Shown here piece after piece: positions 59,622-64,000 of a stretch of 64,000 bases of DNA. The position numbers were made by a program, and so were the translations under genes. The DNA comes from Burkholderiales bacterium (GTDB lineage: Bacteria > Pseudomonadota > Gammaproteobacteria > Burkholderiales > WYBJ01), in contig JALHQN010000005.1 of the NCBI GenBank assembly GCA_022841915.1, forward strand, positions 1 through 64,000, given 5' to 3'. Under the pieces are notes generated by a model that ran no database searches, had not been told where the DNA came from, and saw nothing but the letters and a program-made list of their open reading frames with translations. Position 1 is the stretch's first letter, and every line of letters begins with the position of its first letter.

Positions 59622-61766
59622 ATGAACCGCCTCCAACGCGGACAGTTCTGCGCGGCCGTCGCTCTCGCGCTCAGCCCCGTTTCGCAGCCTCTCGCCGCAC
59701 AGGCCCCGTCTGCCGAATCGGCAACTGTGTTGCCTTCCGTCGAGGTCGTGGGTCGCCAGCAGTCCGGAACCTATCATGCCGAGGAAGCGAGCGGCACGAA
59801 GACCGAATTGCCGTTGCGCGAACTGCCGCAGGCCGTGCGCGTGATGTCGCGCCAGACGCTCGACGATCTCGGGGCGGCGCGCGTCGACGATGCGCTCGAC
59901 TATGTCGGGGGCGTGTCGCGGCAGAATCATTTCGGCGGGCTGTGGGACAACATCGCGATTCGCGGTCTGGCCGGGGATATCAACAACGGGATGTCGCTCC
60001 TGCGCAACGGGTTCTCGGGCAATCGCGGGTTCAATGCGCCGCGCGATACGGCCAACGTGGAGCGGATCGAATTCCTCAAGGGTCCGGCGGCGGCGCTCTA
60101 CGGCAGCACCGAACCGGGCGGGACGCTGAACATCGTGACCAAGCGGCCGCTGTGGCAGGCCGCGCATTCGATCGAGGGCTATGTGGGCAGCTTCGGGCTG
60201 ATGCGCGGCGCGCTCGACTCGACCGGGCCGATCGGCAAGGATGTGGCGTATCGGCTGAACATTGCTGCCGAGTCGCGCGACGGCTTCCGCGATTTCGTCG
60301 ATAGCGATCGTTTCCTGTTCGCACCGGCCCTGACGTGGCGGCTGTCCGCGTCGACCCGTCTCGACTACTCGGGCGAGTGGCTGCGTCATCGCACGCCGCT
60401 CGACCGGGGTGTGGTCGCCATAGGCACGACACTGGGTGCAGTCTCACGTGAGCGCTTTCTGGGCGAGCCTGCCGACGGCAAGGTGACGGTCGAGAATCAG
60501 TCGCACCAGGTGGTGCTCGAGCACGACCTGAGCGAACGCTGGACCGGACGCTTCGCGCTGTCCTACAAGACAGGCAAGGTGCAGGGGTTCTCGACCGAGG
60601 CGCAAGCGGCGCTGGAAGCCGATCAGCGCACGCTGCGACGCCAGCGTCGCTTCCGCGACTACGACTCCGACGATCTGGCCGTCCAGGGCGAACTGGTCGG
60701 TAGATTCAAGGCAGGCCGACTGGAGCACGAGCTCACGCTCGGCAGCGAGGCCTATCGGTTCGACATGGATCAGTTGATGCTGAGAGTCAATCCGTCGCTC
60801 GCTTCGCCGTATGCGATCGATGTCCTGCAGCCTGTCTATGGGCAAGCACAGCCGCTGCCGCTGCCGAACACGAATACGCACGAGGAGCAAAGAAACATCG
60901 CCTTCTACGTGCAGGACGTCGTCAAGCTCGGCCCTCAATGGCGCTTGCTGGCCGGGATCCGGCACGACCGCTACCAGCAGGATCTGCTCAACCGTCGCAC
61001 CGGACTGAGCACTGCGCAGGAGCCCAGCGCGACTTCGCCCCGGCTCGGGTTGAGCTATCTGCCGACGGCGCAATGGACGCTGTTCGCGAATGCAGGAAAG
61101 TCGTTCCGGCCCAATTCGGGGACCAACGCCGGCGGGCGCGCGTTCGATCCGGAGGAAGGCGATGCGATCGAGTCGGGGTTGAAATGGGAGCGTGCGGACA
61201 AGTCCATGGGCGGCACGGTCGCAGTCTTTCATATCCGCAAGGAGAACGTCCTCACCGCGGACCCCGCGAATGCCGGCTTTTCGATCGCGGCTGGCGAGGT
61301 CGTCAGCAAGGGCATCGATGCCGACTTCAGCGGACAACTGAGCCGAGCCTGGCGGCTCAATGCGAGCTTCACCTACAACGAGGCTTATGTGGAGCGCGAC
61401 AATACCTTGGAAGTCGGCGGGCGTTTGCTCAATGTGCCGCGCGTGAACGCGAGCATCCTGCTGCTCTACGAAGGAGTCGTTGGAGACGCTCGCTTCGGGC
61501 TGGGCGGCGGTCTCACGCATACCGGCAAGCGCCTGGGGGAGGCGCGCACCCAGACCCAGGCTGCAGCCGGCGCGCAGGCGTTCGATTTGCCGGCCTACAC
61601 GCTGGCGAAGATCGTCGCCTACTGGCGAGCGAGCAGCCGCTTGCGCTTTTCGCTCGACATCGACAACCTGTTCGACAAGACCTACTACACCAACTCGTTC
61701 CAGCGCACATGGGTGGCGCCGGGCTCGCCGCGCGCGATTACCCTGGGTATGCAGGCGAAGTTCTAG
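59622..61766 (+). CDS. TonB-dependent siderophore-type receptor
   Basis: 714-residue outer-membrane receptor. Signal peptide to about residue 27 (PLAA-QA); then a TonB-box-like VLPSVEVVG, the plug domain with ELPQAVRVMSRQTLDD and ERIEFLKGPAAALYGS, and a 22-strand barrel ending in SPRAITLGMQAKF with a terminal Phe. It fits the TonB-siderophore (TIGR01783) class. The adjacent DUF4198 protein suggests it may carry a metal complex other than ferric siderophore. No periplasmic or ABC permease genes are next to it. A large palindromic terminator follows. Confidence 0.93.
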   Translation: MNRLQRGQFCAAVALALSPVSQPLAAQAPSAESATVLPSVEVVGRQQSGTYHAEEASGTKTELPLRELPQAVRVMSRQTLDDLGAARVDDALDYVGGVSRQNHFGGLWDNIAIRGLAGDINNGMSLLRNGFSGNRGFNAPRDTANVERIEFLKGPAAALYGSTEPGGTLNIVTKRPLWQAAHSIEGYVGSFGLMRGALDSTGPIGKDVAYRLNIAAESRDGFRDFVDSDRFLFAPALTWRLSASTRLDYSGEWLRHRTPLDRGVVAIGTTLGAVSRERFLGEPADGKVTVENQSHQVVLEHDLSERWTGRFALSYKTGKVQGFSTEAQAALEADQRTLRRQRRFRDYDSDDLAVQGELVGRFKAGRLEHELTLGSEAYRFDMDQLMLRVNPSLASPYAIDVLQPVYGQAQPLPLPNTNTHEEQRNIAFYVQDVVKLGPQWRLLAGIRHDRYQQDLLNRRTGLSTAQEPSATSPRLGLSYLPTAQWTLFANAGKSFRPNSGTNAGGRAFDPEEGDAIESGLKWERADKSMGGTVAVFHIRKENVLTADPANAGFSIAAGEVVSKGIDADFSGQLSRAWRLNASFTYNEAYVERDNTLEVGGRLLNVPRVNASILLLYEGVVGDARFGLGGGLTHTGKRLGEARTQTQAAAGAQAFDLPAYTLAKIVAYWRASSRLRFSLDIDNLFDKTYYTNSFQRTWVAPGSPRAITLGMQAKF

Positions 61767-61788
61767 TCCGCAGGGAACTGTTCCGAGC

Positions 61789-61826
61789 GCGCATCGGTCG
61801 CCGCAAGCTTGCGACGGCCGATGCGC
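61789..61826. terminator. 38-base composite palindrome, bidirectional terminator
   Basis: GCGCATCGG (61789-61797) pairs with CCGATGCGC (61818-61826), and the palindrome CGCAAGCTTGCG (61802-61813) shares the same centre. In RNA only one C-A mismatch and one G-U pair interrupt the stem. It separates the convergent TonB receptor and MmgE/PrpD genes. Confidence 0.6.
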
Positions 61827-61866
61827 CGACGATGACGCTACCGCAACCGTGCGGTGCGCCGTGGGT

Positions 61867-63216
61867 CTACTCTGCGACCAGCGCTCGCGCCAACTCGCGG
61901 GCATCCTTGAGGTCGTCGAGATTCTCGACCATGCCGATCAAGCGCTCCATCTTCGGTTCCGGCAACACGCGGCGCATGCAGTCGCGAACCTTCACCAGGT
62001 GCGCATCGCGGTTGATCGGATTGCGCGACGAACCGCGGAACGCATCGCAGCGCTCTACGATCACGCGACCATCCTTGAGCTTGGCCGTGGCCTGAACCCA
62101 GGTCTCCGTGGTGGTGGTCGGAATGTCGGGATTGGGTTTGAGGCGGATCTTCTTCAGCGTCGCCTCCACGGCAGGCGAGAAGCGCACCGCATCCGAGAAC
62201 GAATCGATGCCCACTTGGTCCTGCGTGAGTGCGACGGCAGCGACATACTCGTAGCTGAACTTGCCGTCCAGGCCGGTGGCCGGCGCGGGCCGCGAGAGCC
62301 CGGGGCGCCGCGACGAGCACTCAAGCTCCAGCCACTCGACGTCGTCCGCGCTGATCTTGTTTTTCTCGCGCAGCAGCACCACCGATTCCGTGGCCCATTG
62401 CATGTTGATCTGCGCGGGGTAGCGCTTGATGTTGAAGCCGTGCTGCGCGAGGTTCCACTGCTCGCCCAGCCCCCCGAGCATGTCTTCCCAGATGAAGGCG
62501 TCTCCATACAGCGTTTCGACATAGCCCCGGACCGTTTCGAAGATCGAATCGTTGGCAGTGAATCCGTCGGCGGCGAGCAAGGCGGCCTCCACGCCCATGC
62601 GCCCGGAGTTGCCCGGATGCGTGCACTTGGTCATGGTGCCGTTGTTTGCGAACAGCGCGCCGGTGCGCGAGGCACCGATCCCCAGCGCGACGCGGGTCTT
62701 CTGCTCGTCGAGACCCAGCAGCTTGGCGCAGCCGGCCGCACAGGCGGGCGGGCCGTAGATGCCGGGCGGGTGAAAGGGGCGCGAATCGGCCTTGCGCGCC
62801 GCCATGGCGATGCGCTGCTGGATTTCCCAGCCGATCGCGAACGCGGTGACGACATCGCGGCCCGCCGAGCTGTTGACTTCGGCCAGCGCGAGGATGCCGG
62901 GCAGCAGCGTGGAGGTGCCGTGCGTGGAGGGTATGCCCTGCGGCTCGTAATCGAGCACATGCATGGCCGCGCCGTTGGCGAAAGCGGCCAGCAGGGGGTT
63001 GGTGCGGAATTTCGCGCCCACCACCGTGCATTCGGGGCGACCGCCCAGACGATCGACGTAGCGCCGGATGTAGTCGACCTCGTGTTGAGTGGAGCCTGCA
63101 AGCACGTTGGCCACGCCGTCGAGGATGATGGTCCGGGTGGCGGCGAGAACGGGTTGGGGAATGTCCTCGTAGCGTGTGTTCACGATGAACCGCGCGATTT
63201 TCTCGGTGGCGTTCAC
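61867..63216 (-). CDS. MmgE/PrpD family protein
   Basis: 449-residue third MmgE/PrpD member. Family pieces: MHVLDYEPQGIPSTHGT (the first-lobe active-site segment, in place of HALDYDD), GRDVVTAFAIGWEIQQR, THPGNSGRMGVEAALLA and the lid segment NIKRYPAQINMQWATES. It starts with GTG at 63216, GAGG upstream. The early segment differs from both other copies, so all three probably act on different acids. It lies 124 bases downstream of an MscS-type channel gene on the same strand. Confidence 0.88.
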   Translation of the reverse strand: MNATEKIARFIVNTRYEDIPQPVLAATRTIILDGVANVLAGSTQHEVDYIRRYVDRLGGRPECTVVGAKFRTNPLLAAFANGAAMHVLDYEPQGIPSTHGTSTLLPGILALAEVNSSAGRDVVTAFAIGWEIQQRIAMAARKADSRPFHPPGIYGPPACAAGCAKLLGLDEQKTRVALGIGASRTGALFANNGTMTKCTHPGNSGRMGVEAALLAADGFTANDSIFETVRGYVETLYGDAFIWEDMLGGLGEQWNLAQHGFNIKRYPAQINMQWATESVVLLREKNKISADDVEWLELECSSRRPGLSRPAPATGLDGKFSYEYVAAVALTQDQVGIDSFSDAVRFSPAVEATLKKIRLKPNPDIPTTTTETWVQATAKLKDGRVIVERCDAFRGSSRNPINRDAHLVKVRDCMRRVLPEPKMERLIGMVENLDDLKDARELARALVAE

Positions 63217-63340
63217 TGATGACCTCGTCTGGTGGATTGGAGGCGCAATGGTATCAGTCCTGCCGCGGGTCGCAGGCTCGGGACCGGCGATCGCCCGGGC
63301 GTCGCGCGCGACACGAATCGGACGCTTCGTCTTCGATGCT

Positions 63341-64000
63341 TCAGATGGGGCGGCTGGCCTCGGCCGCGGGCTTCACCGCGGGTGGCGCATACCATTGCGC
63401 CTGCGGCACGGTCTTGGGCTGATTCGGATCAGAGTAGTAATGCGGCGACATGATCTGCACGCCGTGCTGGTTGAACACGTCCTGGATGGCGGCATGGAGG
63501 TCGCTCGCGACGCGGGCGCGAGTGGCTGGCTGGGCGGAATCGACTTGAACCACCAAGCGGTACACCACGTAGAAATCGGCCAGCGACGTTTGCACGACGT
63601 AGGGCGCCGGGTCGGTCTTGATCTCGGGGATCTGCCTGGCCGCGTCGAGCAACATGGCGTGGATCTGCCGCCACGGGACGTCGTAGCCTATGCTCACCGA
63701 GGCGTCGAGCACGAAGCCGCGGCCTTGATCGATGCGCGAGAAGTTGTGAATGACATTGGCAAGCACCAGCGCGTTCGGCAGGGCGATCTCTTCGCCCAGC
63801 CCGGTGCGAAGCCGGGTCACGAACAGGCCGAGCTCGGTCACCGTTCCCTCGCAACCGTGCACCCGGACGTACTCGCCGACACAGACCGCGCGCGTGTAGA
63901 CGAGCATCACGCCGCTGGCGATCTGGCCGACCAGACCCGAGGCGCCGATCGATGCCATCAGGCCGAGGATGACGGTCAATCCTTTGAACGCTTCGGTGTG
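63341..64000 (-). CDS. MscS-type mechanosensitive channel (C-terminal part, cut by edge)
   Basis: At least 219 residues of a small-conductance mechanosensitive channel family protein, entering from the right edge with HTEAFKGLTVILG. The pore helix region (ASIGASGLVGQIASGVML) is followed by the beta domain (VGEYVRVHGCEGTVTELGLF), the IALPNALV segment and the alpha/beta cytoplasmic cage. A Pro-rich tail ends the protein. The N-terminal part, including the first membrane helices, is missing. It would release solutes on osmotic downshock. Confidence 0.9.
   Translation of the reverse strand, partial: HTEAFKGLTVILGLMASIGASGLVGQIASGVMLVYTRAVCVGEYVRVHGCEGTVTELGLFVTRLRTGLGEEIALPNALVLANVIHNFSRIDQGRGFVLDASVSIGYDVPWRQIHAMLLDAARQIPEIKTDPAPYVVQTSLADFYVVYRLVVQVDSAQPATRARVASDLHAAIQDVFNQHGVQIMSPHYYSDPNQPKTVPQAQWYAPPAVKPAAEASRPI

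Noticed and set aside
1-64000. CRISPR arrays, tRNA, rRNA, insertion sequences, phage or integrase genes
   Set aside because: No regular direct repeats, no recognisable tRNA cloverleaf or rRNA segments and no transposase or integrase motifs were seen; a covariance or profile search would settle small RNAs.

Overview
The window is GC-rich DNA with densely packed genes, short intergenic gaps and many Shine-Dalgarno-led starts. It carries eleven separate tripartite-tricarboxylate (Bug/TctC) periplasmic binding proteins alongside family III CoA-transferases, MmgE/PrpD proteins and TauD-like dioxygenases. That combination is typical of Betaproteobacteria, order Burkholderiales, of the Bordetella/Achromobacter/Pigmentiphaga type; this is an inference from gene content, not a phylogeny. 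I recognise no rRNA, tRNA, CRISPR array, insertion sequence, integrase or phage gene, and no DNA-binding transcription regulator.

Layout. 0-6 kb: an MFS permease diverges from a dienelactone hydrolase - MOSC protein - MFS permease - MmgE/PrpD run, which ends in a 16-bp hairpin facing a Bug gene. 7-14 kb: a CoA-ester island with two tandem HMG-CoA-lyase-like paralogues, a translationally coupled family III CoA-transferase, a fused 3-oxoacid CoA-transferase, a metallo-beta-lactamase-fold hydrolase and an SDR. 14-20 kb: CinA, a maleate-isomerase-like protein, a cysteine desulfurase, a HAD phosphatase and an MFS permease. 20-31 kb: five Bug genes interleaved with an ornithine-cyclodeaminase-like protein, two TauD-like oxygenases and an FAD monooxygenase. 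31-40 kb: CoA-transferase, AP-superfamily hydrolase, CmcJ-like oxygenase, SDR, MmgE/PrpD, quinone oxidoreductase and amidase. 40-44 kb: a leftward Bug - NHL - FMN 2-hydroxy-acid oxidase - SMP-30 operon. 44-58 kb: Bug + TauD, an LLM flavin oxidoreductase, DUF1810, Bug, a GGDEF/EAL protein, a MliC-like lipoprotein, an old yellow enzyme, Bug, an entericidin-like lipoprotein, a membrane-anchored putative metallopeptidase and Bug. 58-64 kb: a secreted protein of unknown function, DUF4198 + TonB receptor, a third MmgE/PrpD protein and an MscS channel cut by the right edge.

Together the genes look like a catabolic accessory region. Small organic acids or esters would be captured in the periplasm, activated to CoA thioesters, and then cleaved, dehydrated, oxidised or hydrolysed. 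Substrates cannot be read from the sequence. The most unusual part is the 7-11 kb lyase/CoA-transferase unit: both lyase paralogues have changed the residues that define the HMG-CoA lyase active site. Several other enzymes here also lack canonical catalytic residues (two SDRs, the CinA C-terminal half, the maleate-isomerase-like protein, the MBL-fold hydrolase).
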